Shown here in pieces: positions 52,713 to 64,000 of a stretch of DNA of 64,000 nucleotides. The translations under genes and the position numbers were made by a program. The notes under the pieces are model-generated. The model was not told where the DNA came from. It worked only from the letters and a program-made list of their open reading frames with translations, and ran no database searches. Source of the stretch: Opisthocomus hoazin (lineage: Eukaryota > Chordata > Aves > Opisthocomiformes > Opisthocomidae); contig NC_134415.1 in the NCBI RefSeq assembly GCF_030867145.1, positions 17,586,417 to 17,650,416 on the forward strand. Reading direction: 5' to 3'. The first letter of the stretch is position 1; each line of letters opens with the position of its first letter.

Positions 52713-52747
52713 GAACTCCTTAAAAAGTGAGCGAGCTCACCACAATG

Positions 52748-52767
52748 CCCCCCCCCCCCCCCCCCCC
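52748..52767. repeat. Poly(C) homopolymer, 20 bases
   Basis: Twenty uninterrupted C in AATGCCC...CCCAATCG, just beyond the truncated end of the CR1. Length is uncertain in most assemblies. Confidence 0.95.
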
Positions 52768-53572
52768 AATCGCTGCTCCAGGAGCGCTGGTGGGGGCATT
52801 TGCGGAGGTCCCGTACGCTCCGGCAGTGGCAGCTGCTGTGGCACCTTGGCAGCGTGGCAAGCATGGGGCAAGCAGCGCTCCGTGGATGGCTGGGTACCAG
52901 TGTTCAAATGGGGAATGCTTTGCTGTGCTCAAGATACTTGTTTTGTTGCACGTTTGTGTTTTAAGGCTCATCAGTATTCGCAACAACTTCCTTGCTAAAG
53001 ATACGCCGTCAGTGCCTGAAACTGGCTTTCCCCAAGGCCTCACATTTTGGGGCCGTTACCCCTGAATGACAGGTCGCAGGCAGGTCCGAGGGGGAGAAGA
53101 GCAAATCTGAGAACTCCACCGATAGCAAGCAGATCTTGGCCCATCTGCTGCGTGCCCGTCTCTCTCCTCATTCTGCTGTTTTTCCACCCTCCTGGTGAGC
53201 ACCCTTTTGTAGCGCAGGGAAAACGCCCGAATCCTCGGCAAGGCAGCGACTGCACACATAATGCTGTGGAATACAGAGACTACACAAAGGGATGAAAACA
53301 TGCATCTTCTCTTTCCCTTTTCTCAGATCTAAGGATTTCAGTGTTTGCTAGTAGATTTTCAGACTGAAAAATGGGTTTCTTTCGCTCCTTCAAGACGCTG
53401 ATGCGCTCAGTAGCAGGCACATGACGAGTGTCGCCAGCCTGTGCCCTGTGGGGGCATACACAATACCAGTGCCAGCTCTCACAATAGTCCTGCAAGTCCC
53501 ATGATAGCTGGCATTTTTGGGAAGCTGAGCTGAATTTCATATAAAATATACCTCTTGGTCATGAAGAAGATG

Positions 53573-53790
53573 TCACAAACGTGGTCTAAGATAATCAGAA
53601 TGGCTCAGCAACAAAGCAATAAATGCAAAGACGTATAGGTTGAAAAAAAGGATCAAGATTTTGAGGCCTTCTTTGTGGGTGTCAAAGATGGGGAGGTAGA
53701 CTTTGGCAGCAATATACTTCTTTTCTAGGTGTGGCCTGATTCTGTCACTCAGCTCCCCAGAAGACAGTGACACCGCCTGTGAGTCAAGCG
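53573..53790 (-). other. Unassigned open frame with a hydrophobic segment
   Basis: On the minus strand an ACTCACAG acceptor-like site leads into a 70-codon frame beginning AVSLSSGELSDRIRPHLEKK, with a hydrophobic helix ILILFFNLYVFAFIALLLS before a stop at 53573. It is AT-richer than the surrounding islands and free of recognised repeats. I do not recognise the family. It could be a terminal exon, a pseudogene remnant or chance; the plus strand of this interval also has open frames. Confidence 0.15.
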
Positions 53791-54526
53791 GGTGTTTAAC
53801 ACAGCAGCGGTGTCAGAAGCCTTGCAAAGCCCTCCGCAAATGCTGGCCCCACACTGACCATGTCATTCCTGGGAACGCGTCATCAGGGCTTGAAAAAAGC
53901 AGGAATGAGGGCAATATAGATCCATAAACATTTTCCCTTATACTGATTTCCTTGTGCTTACTCCTGAATTCAGCTGGACTCCTGAACAGCAGAGGAGATA
54001 GCAAAACCAGATCAACAGCAACGGCCCCCCTGAGTCGACTCCGCAACTGTGCTCAATTTCTGAGCCGAGCCTTCAACAAGCCATCAGCACTGAAGTCTTT
54101 AGCCAACCTCATGGCTAACGTGATGCAAAGGTCATGTTTCGAAGACTTCGCAGTCCAGTGGAGTCCAGCTTTGTCTGCCCAGAGTCATCGGATCCCAGAG
54201 AAAATGCTGCCCAAGTACTGCAGGCAGTTGTTGAACTGGATGCCATCAAGTCTTGAATCGTATGCTGAAAACAAGTAGTGGTACCCGAAAAATGGCTGTG
54301 TTAACTCTTTATCTACTTTAGCATTTATTTCCATGAGAGTAGACGTTATCATGTGTTTCCAGTGTGGTGTGTGGTGGCAGTTGCTCCTCAGATGCCATGG
54401 AGTAGCTGACTGTGTGGGGTAAAACATCCATACCCACTCCTATTCCCCCTGTTCACATCCGAGGGAGGGGATGGGGGAAGGCTCTGCTTCCTGGCCTTGT
54501 GACTGGAGCATCATCTTACCAGCAAA

Positions 54527-54826
54527 TCACAGCTGCGCTCTGCATCCCTCCAGCAGCCCCAGCTCAGGTTTCCCCCAGGCAGCTCCTATGGTGCTGCTGT
54601 GCATTATCAGCTCCGCCGTCTTTGCCTGGAGCTTGGAGACAGTGTAACAGCAGTCGAACTTCATATCACAACAAATAAATAGGAGAGGAGCCAGGTCCTG
54701 CAGTGCCTTGTGTGGGAGGAACATATCCCACGGGGCATCTTCTGCTGCTAATGTGAAGATTCGGGTGCTGTTCTGGAAGACAGAGCTATGGCTGTAGGAT
54801 GACACCTTTTTCAGTGTCCCAGGCAT
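54527..54826 (-). other. Unassigned 99-codon open frame
   Basis: A minus-strand frame starts MPGTLKKVSSYSHSSVFQNS and contains LLFICCDMKFDCCYTVSKLQ. It is cysteine- and aromatic-rich, not the low-complexity Pro/Gly/Arg type seen in GC-rich shadows, and stops just before a good GTAAGA donor-like site. No family was recognised. With 53573-53790 it may mark a small unidentified minus-strand gene or decayed copy. Confidence 0.18.
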
Positions 54827-55301
54827 GATGGACTAGAAACCTATGTTACCCTGCCTGGCTTCTCCCACTCCGATTGCTTTGTCTCTTTCAGGCAGTTTGT
54901 AAGGACTTGCTGGGAGATGAGCCAGGTGGGAATGAAGGCAGCACCATGTCATCCTGGGAAGGGGAGAGAAGGGAAAATTCTTGCTTTATCATCTGCCCAT
55001 GTCTTAGAGCTCACAGCTGGGTGTGATCTCTAGAGCTGTGGCACCAGAAGCTCAGGCTTTGTCAGAGAGCTCGTAACCCAAATGGCCTTTCATAGCACCA
55101 CAGGCTGCGCTTGCTGAAGATCATCCAAGGAGAGACTGGTGGCCTGTATGCAGCCTGTGTGCTGCAGGGACCTGCAGCAGTTCGAAGACCAAGTTGCCCA
55201 TCCATGGCTGGTCTGTGGAGCTCCCTCTTTTGAGCCGAACCTCAGCTCTTACGTTTCCCTTCTCTGCTGCTGTCCTGTTTTCTTTTGGTAACACGCACCA
55301 G

Positions 55302-55378
55302 CGAGAAGCAGAGCCTTGCTCCTCTCAGAGAAGATGCTGGAAGCAGCCCCCCTCAACCTGGGCATCTTCCACTTCAAG
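55302..55378 (+). other. Exon-like segment with good splice sites
   Basis: A polypyrimidine-rich stretch ending ACGCACCAG precedes 55302, and a GTGAGC donor follows 55378. Between them one frame is open and reads RSRALLLSEKMLEAAPLNLG then IFHFK. The splice signals are good but no partner exon or protein family is recognised. Confidence 0.15.
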
Positions 55379-58300
55379 GTGAGCAGCTGAGAGAAGGGGA
55401 CCCGAGGGAACCCTCACCCCAGTAGGACTGCTGACAGCCGTGCAGCACCAGCAGTGGAACTGTGCTGGGTGTTGCTGGGACAGGGGCTGTGGCCAGGCAA
55501 GGCCCAGTGCCAGAGCAGGGGATGACAGTGCCCAGGCGCAGAAAGATGCCCTTCCCTCCTGCAGCCTGCTGTGCCCAGCCACCAAGACACCCTGCAGCCA
55601 AGCAGCTCTCCTCTTCTCTAATCTGCTTCTTGGTTTCTCCCTGGTGGGGTGGCACCAGCGCCAGCTGTCTCCTCGGGGACTGCACAAACACATCTGTTGA
55701 GGTTTTTGCCCACGGCAAGCAGCAGACTGTTCGCAGTGGCAGCTGGAAGTAGCAGGAGTGGAAGGGGAAAAAACCCACAACCCCTCTGTGCATGTGTCCA
55801 CCTGGCCAGCTCTGCTAGTGCATCTCCTGCAGCCCCCTTTGTCCTCACGTTCTTCGGCAGCCAGGAGCCACCACACCCGTTGCCATTTGATTTGAGTCCT
55901 TTACGCCGTGTGGGGGGGCTTCTCGCCGATGCGCTCAGCGAGGCAACCCCCATCTGTCAGACGCGGTTGATCTCTCCGGGGGGAAGAGCTGCGGGCGCAG
56001 CTGAAGGTCAGGTTTGAGAGGAGGCAGACAGTGTTTGATGTCTGCCTGACACCGAAGGGATTCACTAGGGCAGGAGCAGAGAGGTTTGTCCTTGGTGCCG
56101 GTGGAGTCCTCTTGCAAAGGTGGCTTCTACCCTTTCAATGAGGAGCACAGAAAGTTGCCAAACCTGGGGGTACTCAGCAAATTGAGGATGCTGAGGAGCA
56201 AGGACTGGCTCCAAAGCCCTGTCTCCAGGCCCTCCTCTGCCTGGCTCCCTGCAGCTGCTGCTGGAAAACACTGCTTAAAAGCAGCTGGCATCTCCTGGAG
56301 TCCTGGGGGAAGCGGCGAAAGAAAGCGGCATCCTGGAAGGAGGAAAAAGCCCCCTGTGCAGCCAGCACTGAAGGACGGGGGAGCGGAGCGGGATGCTGCT
56401 GCTCCTCCCAGAGCTTTCCGCTCTTCCCGGGTCCCAGCAGGAACCGTGCAGCTGCTGACAGCTATTAACAGATGGGGAGAACGTTGTCTGTGTCTCCTAC
56501 TGCTTCCCGGGATGAATGGTAATTACCCTTAATTAGGCTGGATTTGGTTCTACCTCCTACCTTCCAGCCCCCTTGCCTGCACTGGCAGGGAGAGACCGGC
56601 CAGCTCTCTGCGGGGAGCCGGGCTCAGCAGCGGGAGCGGAGGCTCACCCGTCTCCCTGGGACGTCCCGCGGGCCTTGCCCGTGGGTGCTGGGCACAGGAG
56701 AGGAGGCAGAGCCAGCCGGGGAGCTGCGGGAGCTCCTCTCTCCCTGGCCTTCCCAATGGCACACTGGAGCCCTGCGGAGGGGCGAGACGAATGACCCCAC
56801 CAAAGCCTGAGGGTGCTGGTGGCTTGGACGCACTCTCTTTGAAATTAATTAAAGAAACAATACAGGGGAAGAAATAGTCAGGGGATCTGACTTGTCGTTA
56901 TGGTTGGCATCCCTACCACCACTCATGGCACCAAGGTCTGTGAAGAGGGGCATTCTTCCTCCGCTGCTGGTGAAACCCAGTCCCAGGATACGCCTGGACT
57001 TGTCCCCCATCTCCCACAGGGCACAGCCCCGCTGCCCTGGAGTTAGTCAGGATACGACCTGCCCAACGGGGGTGGTTTTTTTCCTTCTTACACCACTCCA
57101 CCTCTGGCCTGAACTCTGAAGCAGGAAGGCTTCTTTCACCCAGGTTACTTCAGATGCAAAAATAGCGTGGGAGGTGTTCTTCATCCACTGAGGCTGTGCC
57201 TCCCAGGAATCACACCACAAGAAGATGGAGGCAAAAGTGGGTGGCTGTTAAATCCTTCCTGTACATCCCAGACACCCTCTTCCCCGGTGTCTGCCCAAGA
57301 TGCTTGGTAAGGCTGCGCTTTGCTAACCCCACCTCAGTGCCGTCCTGCCCACCTGAACAGCCACGGTGTCTCGACAAATCCTTGCTGCTCCCCCAGAACC
57401 TGGATTTGTCCCTGCTTGGTTCAGCTCAGCAGCTGGCAACAATTTCCACCGTGGGAACCCTTTTCTCCAGCGACCCTTGCTGCATGTAGTAGGGTGTGAG
57501 TAAAAGGGCAGACACGCTGCCTCATCCTGCCAAGCTGAAGCTCCCCAGGCAAGACAGTTCATTTGCCTCTTCTTATTGTTTAAATTTTTTTTTCCAGATC
57601 GTATGTTTTCTTGACCGAATCATAAGAACCTTCCTGCAGGCAGGATCTGTGCCCAGGGACCTCCTGGCTCCCGTCTGCAAACGCCCCTCTCCTTGCTGCT
57701 GGAGCCCCCTCTCCTTCCCTCTCTGCGAGATCCCTCCAACGTCAGCCGGCAGGCTCAGGTCCCTCTGCTGCCTCCCACTCAGCCCCTCGCCTTGCATCCA
57801 AATGCCAGATGGCACACGAGGAGCTGTGCCAGGCTCCCCTCCCTTTCTCGCCACACTTCGGTCTACGGAGAAGAGACGGAGAGCCAGCACAGCCAGATTT
57901 CAGGCTGCCGTGGTTGCCCCAGCTTCCCTGCTCTTCAGCCCCAGCCGCGGTGGGATTGGGTGGGAGGCGTTGGCAGAACCCCAGACCGAGGGGTGCCAGG
58001 GATGAGAGGACGGGCGCTGGAGCTCTCCCCTGTGCTAGAATTAATAAGCAACACCTAGGACATGACCACAGCTGCTGCCCCCTCCGTGCTCCCTCACCCC
58101 GCTTCCTTCCTTACTGGTTGGAAAATCTCCTGTTTGGCCGGGGCTGCTCCCTGCCGCTGGGTAACTGCCTGCAAAGGCAGCTGCAGGTCTGAAGGTCCGA
58201 GGGTTCAGCAAGCTGCTCTCGGGCAGGACAACCCCTCAGTGTCCCCTTATTGAAATGAGCAGGAGGAGGGGAAAAGCAGAGCAACCGTCCCGCCCGAAAG

Positions 58301-59366
58301 CGTGTCTTGGAGGCTGTGCGCAGCAGAAACGTCCTGTTTGTGGGCACTGCGGGGAGCACGGGGCTGTGTTTGGGCAGCAAAAGGAACTCAGGGAGGATTT
58401 GCTCGGATACTGCCAGTCTTTGTGCTTCAGACGGCTCAGAACCGGGTGGCCTCTTGAGCAACCCCTCCTTTCCTGGAGGGCTCTGACACTTTCTGCGGGC
58501 TCTTCTGGATGCCCAGGGATGGGCATCTCCATTAGCACTGCCTGAGCCCTAGGCTCTCCACTGTCACTACTGCGTCGCAGCAACCCCCATGGCTCCTGTC
58601 CCTGGAGCACGTGTCCCCTCACTGCCAGGTCGCTGCCACTCAGCTCCTTGGAGGGGACAGGGAAGACATCACCCTCAGCCCCTCAGAGTCCAGGAGGAGA
58701 CATGCTCCAAAGCAGGGCTAGCTGCAGCAGGTCAGGCCTTGAAGGAGGCAGTTAATGTAACGCCGGTCGCTGAACACTGTTGATAGCCCTCCTCCTCTGC
58801 ACTTCTACTCCTGTGAAGCGGGGTGCTGTCACGTCCTTGCCGAGGGTGCCAGCCGCCGCCAGTTCCCCTCGGCCACGCTGGCCACGCTCTCCCTGCTGCG
58901 GGGCTCTCCGGCGTGGACGGCGTCACCTCACCCGGCAAACCTGGCGGCGGGCACGAGAGCTGGCTGCATTTCACTTGGGGGAGGGAAACCAGCTAGTTAG
59001 TGACTTCTATTCCTGTCTGGGCTCGTTGCAGCCTTCGCGACATTCAGAGCAGGTGTGAAGCTTTTCCCTTCCCAGGCTGGGGATGAGAGTTAGTGGGAGG
59101 CTGTTTTTCAGCACTCTCATGGAGATGCTCTGTTGGTTTTTTGTGGTCTCTTTTTTCTCTGCTTTGCATTTTAGCTTGTGCCTCTGTGTCTTTCCCTTCC
59201 AAGCCCCAATTTCCATCTCTCCGTGCTGTGCTATATTTTGATAAATCCAAGGTGCTTGCAACAGGGGTAAGTGCCTTAGAGGGACACGGAGGGGATCAGG
59301 TCCTACAGCACAGGTGAGATTTTGAAAAGCCCAAGGCAGGCAGTGCAGCATCTTTCCCTCGTGTGG

Positions 59367-59380
59367 CCACCAGAAGGCAG
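59367..59380 (+). promoter_or_regulatory. CTCF-like motif
   Basis: CCACCAGAAGGCAG matches 13 of 14 positions of the CTCF core CCASYAGRKGGCRS. No nearby gene clarifies its role. Confidence 0.3.
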
Positions 59381-62300
59381 CTCAGAGGTCCAGGGACTTT
59401 GTCATATTTGAAATGAGGCCATTGTCTGTTCTTGCCTTCTTTGCCTTCAAGGCCAGCTCGGCTGGGATACCCCTTGCAGAGGGACACCCGACACCCCTTG
59501 CAGGGGGCCACTCCTTCCCTTGAAGGCTGGGGATGCTCCCCAGAGCCTGACCCACAGAAAAGGGACAGCAGCAGGGAGGGGGTGAGCTCTTCCAGCACCC
59601 CTGAGCCAGCTGGGCTGTGTGTGGGCTGGGGAGGTGGGGGTACCTGGGGAGCCTTTTCTATCTCGCAGACTCTGGTGTCCCCCAGCAGCAGCTCTGTACA
59701 TCCTGCACCGACAGTTGCAGGGTCCAGTGTGGGACAACTTGGAGGGCGGAGAGGGGGCCCTGTCCACCCCGTCGCACAAGGACAATGTCGGGGCGGTCGC
59801 CATGGCGGGAGTCGGATGCTGATGGGGTAGGACAGGCTGGGAGCTTGCGCGCCAAGGGCTGCTGAGTTGACACTGTCCTTTGGTGCCCTCTTCCCACCCC
59901 AGAGGAGCCCGGCTCTGACAGGGCTGGGGAGCTGCCAGCTGCCATCACCATCCTTCCAGAGCCACGCTCTCTGACAGATCCGCTCCCCGCCGCTGCTGTG
60001 CGCGGCTCCCGGGCTCTCCCCAGCCCTGCAGCGGGCTGCGGGGGCTCCGGCAGAGCCCCGTCCCCCTGCGCGTTCCCTTTCAGGGCCCGGCCGGTGGAGC
60101 AGGGGAGCCGAAGACATCGTGCTGCCTGCTGGGGGGAGCGGGGTGCACGCTGCCAAACCCCTCCGGCTGCAGCGATCTGCCACTGCTCGCCTGAGTGTCT
60201 CTGCCGTGTCCGGCGGCATCGCAGGCTGGCGCAGGGAGAACCACTGGGCTTCCCTCTTGTGCCCCATCACCGTGTCGGGATCACGCTGGCGAAGGGACCT
60301 GGGCTCAGCCCTGGCACACTGCAGGCTCTGCTCGCAGATGTCAAGCCGGGCTGCCTGGAAACCGCACGCTTGAGGGTCTGTTCAAGGGTCAGAGCTTGCC
60401 TGGTGCCTGCAGGGTCCCTCTGAACCCATGAGGAGTGACCCAGAGTGTTCCCAAGGACTTCTGCAGTGCCAGTGACGTGCCAAGCCTGGCTGCTGCCTCT
60501 GTGCCTGGCCTGTCCCCAGGTTAAGCCCTGTGGTGCTTCCTCCAGCCCAGCGTAAAGCCTTCCATCCCTGATTTATAAGCCCAACTGTAGCCCTCTACTG
60601 TAAGGCTCCAGCTCTGCCAGCTAGGGCCAACTCATCCCGCTTGGCTGGGCTTTTTGGCTGCACTGCCTGGTGGGTCTCTCCTTCTTCCATCTCCCTGGCT
60701 GGGTGCCCCGGGGCTCGGTGTCCAGGGTGATGCTGCTCCCCTGGGGCTGGAGGCTCCAGCCACAGAGCCCTCGCGTCCGGATTTGTCAGCACGGAGCCAC
60801 CAGCGTGGGAGCTCCCCAGCCCTCAGATGTGGACAAGGGGGTCTCTTCTCCCTGCGCCTGTCTCTGGCAGGGAGCAGCGGTGCCCGTAGCGGGGATGCCC
60901 CAGACATCCCACCCCGTGCTGCTGCTGCGGGGCTGTAAGAGCCGGCAGCTCTCAGCTCGCTCTCAGGGTGACCAGCCCGCTGCAGGGAGCTCTCCTGGCT
61001 CTCCGGACCTCCGGTCCATTCCAGGTGGGTGATTCCTGTGTTTCCAACAAGGCAGGGGAAGAAAATTAAAAGCCCAAGTGAGCAACGCAGCCAGGCTGAG
61101 CCAGGAAGCATCAGAGCTGTCTCCGTCAACACGGCAGCCGAGGCAAGCAGGCAGGCAGGCGGCTTCTTAATTATTGATAGTGCTTATAAATAAATGCTGG
61201 GACAGGGAGGAGAAGGTTACAGCGGAGCACAGGAGTCGCTTCTGGGTGGGGGAAGGAACCTGAGAGCTCTGTTGTTTTAAAGGTCATTTACTTTTGCATC
61301 TCTTCCCCCCTTTCTCCATAAAACTCGGTGATATTTGAGTGGATGGATTATCTTCCTTGTGTGTCTTTCTTGGTCCTGCCTAACCGGGCCAGCTGGGAAG
61401 AGGAGGAGGAAGAGGAGGAGGGAGGAAAGGCACCCGCAAGTGGGGCCAGTGAGGGAAGGAAGGGGGAGGGAGGGAACGCCGTCTGAAATGTGGGACAAAC
61501 AGGCAAACGAGGAGACAACAAAATTAGTAGAGCAGCAAATCCCAACCGGAGTGTAAATAATTTCACACCATGTGAAAAGAAGGTCTACATAGGCTCGTAT
61601 TCATCTTCCCCTTCCCAGAGCTGAAGCCCAGGCAACCTCTGATGCAAAGCACGAGGGAAGTTTGTGAAACAAGGCTGGGCAAGGACTAGAAGGAGATGCA
61701 GGGATCTTGGTCAGGGACTTCAGTAGTAATCCAGTGTCTGCGGAGCCTCAGGGGCTTTCACAGCAGGCTCGGGGTGGAGCTTCTCAGGAAGAACAGGCTG
61801 GTGATGATAATCGCTCTGGAGCAGGGATGCCGCAGCCAGCTGAAAACACAGGAAAGGTTTTGGACTGGAATCGCAGCAGGACTTCAAGCTGACGGTCTGC
61901 ATGGGAGTCTTAAGTGACTGTGGATGGTAGGACTTCACAACTTATTCTGAAGCCCTCAGCTTGCGAAAGCGACATACAGGCGCTGGGTGCAGTACGGACC
62001 CAGGTGAGGTGGAGCTCCTTCCACACTCCTCCACAGCAGACCCTGCATGACAGGGTCTCCTTCCACCCCCTCTCCAGTCTCAGGGGAGCCATTACCCGTG
62101 GTGGGCAGCAGCACCCCAATGCCTGGGACTGGTTGTGGGTGAAGCTTTGCCCACCCTCCCGCTGGGAGCCTGCTCTGGTTGCATGATGGCAGGGCGAGCG
62201 GCTCTGCTGTGCGCGGCAGATGCAGCAGCGCGTGGCTCTCTGGATGGTGGGTCTGGATGCAGAATGGGTAACACCATGACAGCCTCACTGGCACATGCTC

Positions 62301-63056
62301 GGTGCTGATATCCCTGGCCCCCAGCAGCCCCACTCTGGTAGACCAAGATCCAGAATGGCATAAATCAATCAAAATTCATCCGGTCAGTAGCAGGGTGCTC
62401 CTGATGGTGGTCAGGATGATGGTGGGGCTGGCAGTGGGGAGGATGGTGGGGGGGAGCGGGGCCCTTCTCCCAGCCCTGTGGGTTTTTCCGGCGCTTTCTG
62501 GAAGAGAGAGGAGCTCAGGTTGCAGCTGAGCAAATCGCATCTCTCAGCAAGCGGCAGGGAAACGCCAGCTGCAATCCAAGCTGGAGAGCTGACTGCAAGG
62601 CGCCAGCGCTCTGGTGCAGGGAACCGGCTGGCTGCGAAGGGCACGCAGCAAAGGTGAGCTGCTGGGATTCCCCGTGAAATGCCTCTCCTGCCTCCGCGGG
62701 CTCTCGGCACGCCGCTGCGGATGGCTTTCTGCTGTGGTGGGAGCATGGCTCCTTCCCCAGAAACGCTCCCCAGGAGCCGGGGACCCAGGGCTAGAGGGGT
62801 GATTCGACCATGGGGCTGCTCCTGCCCTGCCCACACGCCCTAGGTGCTGCCTGCCCCTCAGCTGAGTGTCTCTAGTGCAGAGCCATCCCCTCCTTCCCCA
62901 GGCAGCTGGCACGCAGAAGGTGAGCGGCAGCACCAGCTCAAGGTGGCCCTGAGCTGCTCCCGAGGGACGGGATGACCTGCCTCGCCACTGGTGCTCTGGG
63001 TCCGTGGTTCATCACCTCAGCCTTGTGCGTGCTGTGCAACAGCTGCTTGGCGTGTG

Positions 63057-63150
63057 GCTGCTCGGTGTGGGCGCTGCTCAGCGTGGGACTGCTCAGTGTG
63101 GTCGCTGCTTGGTGTGGGCACTGCTCAGCATGGGCACTGCTCGGCGTGGG
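63057..63150. repeat. Minisatellite, about 16-bp unit, 6 degenerate copies
   Basis: Units of 14-17 bp follow the pattern GCTGCTCAGCGTGGGC with changes at two or three positions per copy, starting at 63057, 63073, 63089, 63104, 63121 and 63137. Degeneracy between copies suggests an older array than those at 6.0 and 6.7 kb. Confidence 0.85.
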
Positions 63151-63213
63151 TACCCGGCTGCTGTGGGAGCGGGGAGCCGATGTAGGCCATGGTGTGATGC
63201 TGAGAGCCTGCTG

Positions 63214-63265
63214 GTGTAACCCAGAAACCCACGCATAGGTGGATGTGTGGGTTTCTGGATTACAC
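63214..63265. repeat. Inverted repeat, 19-bp arms, 14-bp loop
   Basis: The left arm GTGTAACCCAGAAACCCAC (63214-63232) and right arm GTGGGTTTCTGGATTACAC (63247-63265) are reverse complements with one mismatch. The loop is 14 bases. It could form a stable hairpin or cruciform. It lies 55 bp from the end of the CR1 at 63320. Confidence 0.93.
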
Positions 63266-63319
63266 ACGTGTACATATGTGACGTGACTAGCTCGGTGCTC
63301 ACTATCACTATGCACCCAG

Positions 63320-63525
63320 AATCATAGAATGGTTTGGGTTGGAAGAGACCTTTAAAGGTCATCTAGCCCAACACCCCTGCAGTGAGGAGGGATGTCTTCA
63401 ACTAGATCAGGTTGCTCAGAGCCCCAGCCTGACCTTGAAGGTTTCCAGGGATGGGGCATCTACCACCTCTCTGGGCAACCTGTTCCAGGGTTTCCAGGCG
63501 ACGTGAGGGAAACCGCACCTGAAAT
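63320..63525 (-). mobile_element. CR1 LINE 3' end
   Basis: A roughly 205-bp 5'-truncated CR1 in minus orientation, beginning AATCATAGAATGGTTTGGGT and continuing with the typical GGTCATCTAGCCCAACACCC. The minus-strand remnant [20 protein letters not shown] is the CR1 ORF2 C-terminal motif. The subfamily differs from the copies at 11.1, 51.0 and 52.5 kb in its 3' UTR. Confidence 0.95.
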
Positions 63526-64000
63526 GATGTGACGGAAGATCTGTGCAAGTGCGGCTGCGAATCCTTGCAGCGGCTGCTTGCGAGGGTGTCCCCGCACACA
63601 TGGGATCTGCTGCTTCTACCTGCTGGTGGGTTGGTCCCCAGGTGTACCACACTTGGTTGTGAGCTAGGAGAGCACACACTGCACAAACTGCCCAGCGGAG
63701 GGGCAGCAAGGCAGGGACAGCAAGCAGCACAGCGATGTTGCTACAGGTGATTCGGGAGGAGCTCTAGTTCCTCAGAGCACAGCCCTTGTGGGGAGGCTGC
63801 GACGGCTAGTGGCAGAAAGCAGGGGTCCCAGCCACAGGGCTTTTCGCTGAGTCTTAGTGTCCCCGTTGTGAAATAAGGGATGGCTCATTGAAAAGTTTTG
63901 AGATCTAAGGAAGAAAAGGCCCAGACAGATGTTAGTTCTGCCCTGCTGGAGCTGAGATGCAGTTGGGGAAACTGAGGCACCCTGAAGGGATGTGCCTGCT
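63526..64000. other. Terminal stretch, nothing recognised
   Basis: The last 475 bp contain no recognised gene, repeat or regulatory element beyond short chance open frames. Confidence 0.5.

Larger units (their letters stand above)
55380..63213. other. Region without recognised genes
   Basis: Open frames up to 324 codons exist, for example 59296-60270 on the minus strand, but they are GC-driven and resemble no family. No CpG island comparable to the other three is seen, and no AARS2, SPATS1 or CDC5L exons were recognised. A GA-rich low-complexity tract lies near 61396-61425. A CTCF-like motif at 59367 and a minisatellite at 63057 are listed separately. Confidence 0.5.

Noticed and set aside
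53280-53540. 86-codon minus-strand frame next to the hydrophobic frame
   Set aside because: No domain, no convincing splice signals linking it to 53573-53790, and composition compatible with chance.
59296-60270. 324-codon minus-strand open frame
   Set aside because: GC-driven, no recognisable domain, no flanking splice or promoter signals and overlapping open frames on the plus strand.

Overview
The window looks like bird nuclear DNA: GC-rich and gene-sparse, with ordinary vertebrate introns, three CpG islands and CR1 LINE 3' ends carrying the usual ATTCTGTG-type tail. It is syntenic with human 6p21.1, where NFKBIE (-), TMEM151B (+) and TCTE1 (-) lie in this order and orientation. All three are found here in the same arrangement. 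The species cannot be named from the sequence.

Layout. 1-9829 is sequence 3' of NFKBIE exon 1 and probably its long first intron; no ankyrin exons were found in it. It holds several kappaB motifs, two minisatellites and an AT-richer block. 9830-10158 (-) is NFKBIE exon 1 with the IKK degron, in a CpG island with a kappaB and an AP-1 motif just upstream. 10.7-19.9 kb is intergenic: one CR1, one ancient CR1-like fragment, microsatellites, a CTCF-like motif and two TATA-like motifs. 20460-20552 and 27294-28730 (+) are the two coding exons of TMEM151B, a complete predicted 509-residue protein. 28.7-40.1 kb may be a very long 3' UTR or a separate noncoding transcript; it ends at a good poly(A) signal at 40110. 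46873 down to 41151 (-) holds the four coding exons of TCTE1 (DRC5), a complete predicted 466-residue protein whose splice phases all agree.

46.9-64 kb has no gene I can name. It holds an ancient CR1-like copy, a minus-strand poly(A) signal, an 856-bp CR1 3' end with frameshifted ORF2 remains, a CpG island at about 51.84-52.48 kb, small CR1 pieces, some coding-like ORFs at 53-55 kb, a minisatellite and a 19-bp-armed inverted repeat. Human AARS2, the next gene after TCTE1, was not seen.

The three genes do not form a pathway. NFKBIE is an NF-kappaB inhibitor, TMEM151B a multi-pass membrane protein of unknown function, and TCTE1 a structural subunit of the ciliary nexin-dynein regulatory complex. 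Their grouping is conserved synteny. No mobile defence, CRISPR or other exotic system was seen. The most open question is what the orphan CpG island and minus-strand poly(A) signal at 50-52.5 kb belong to.
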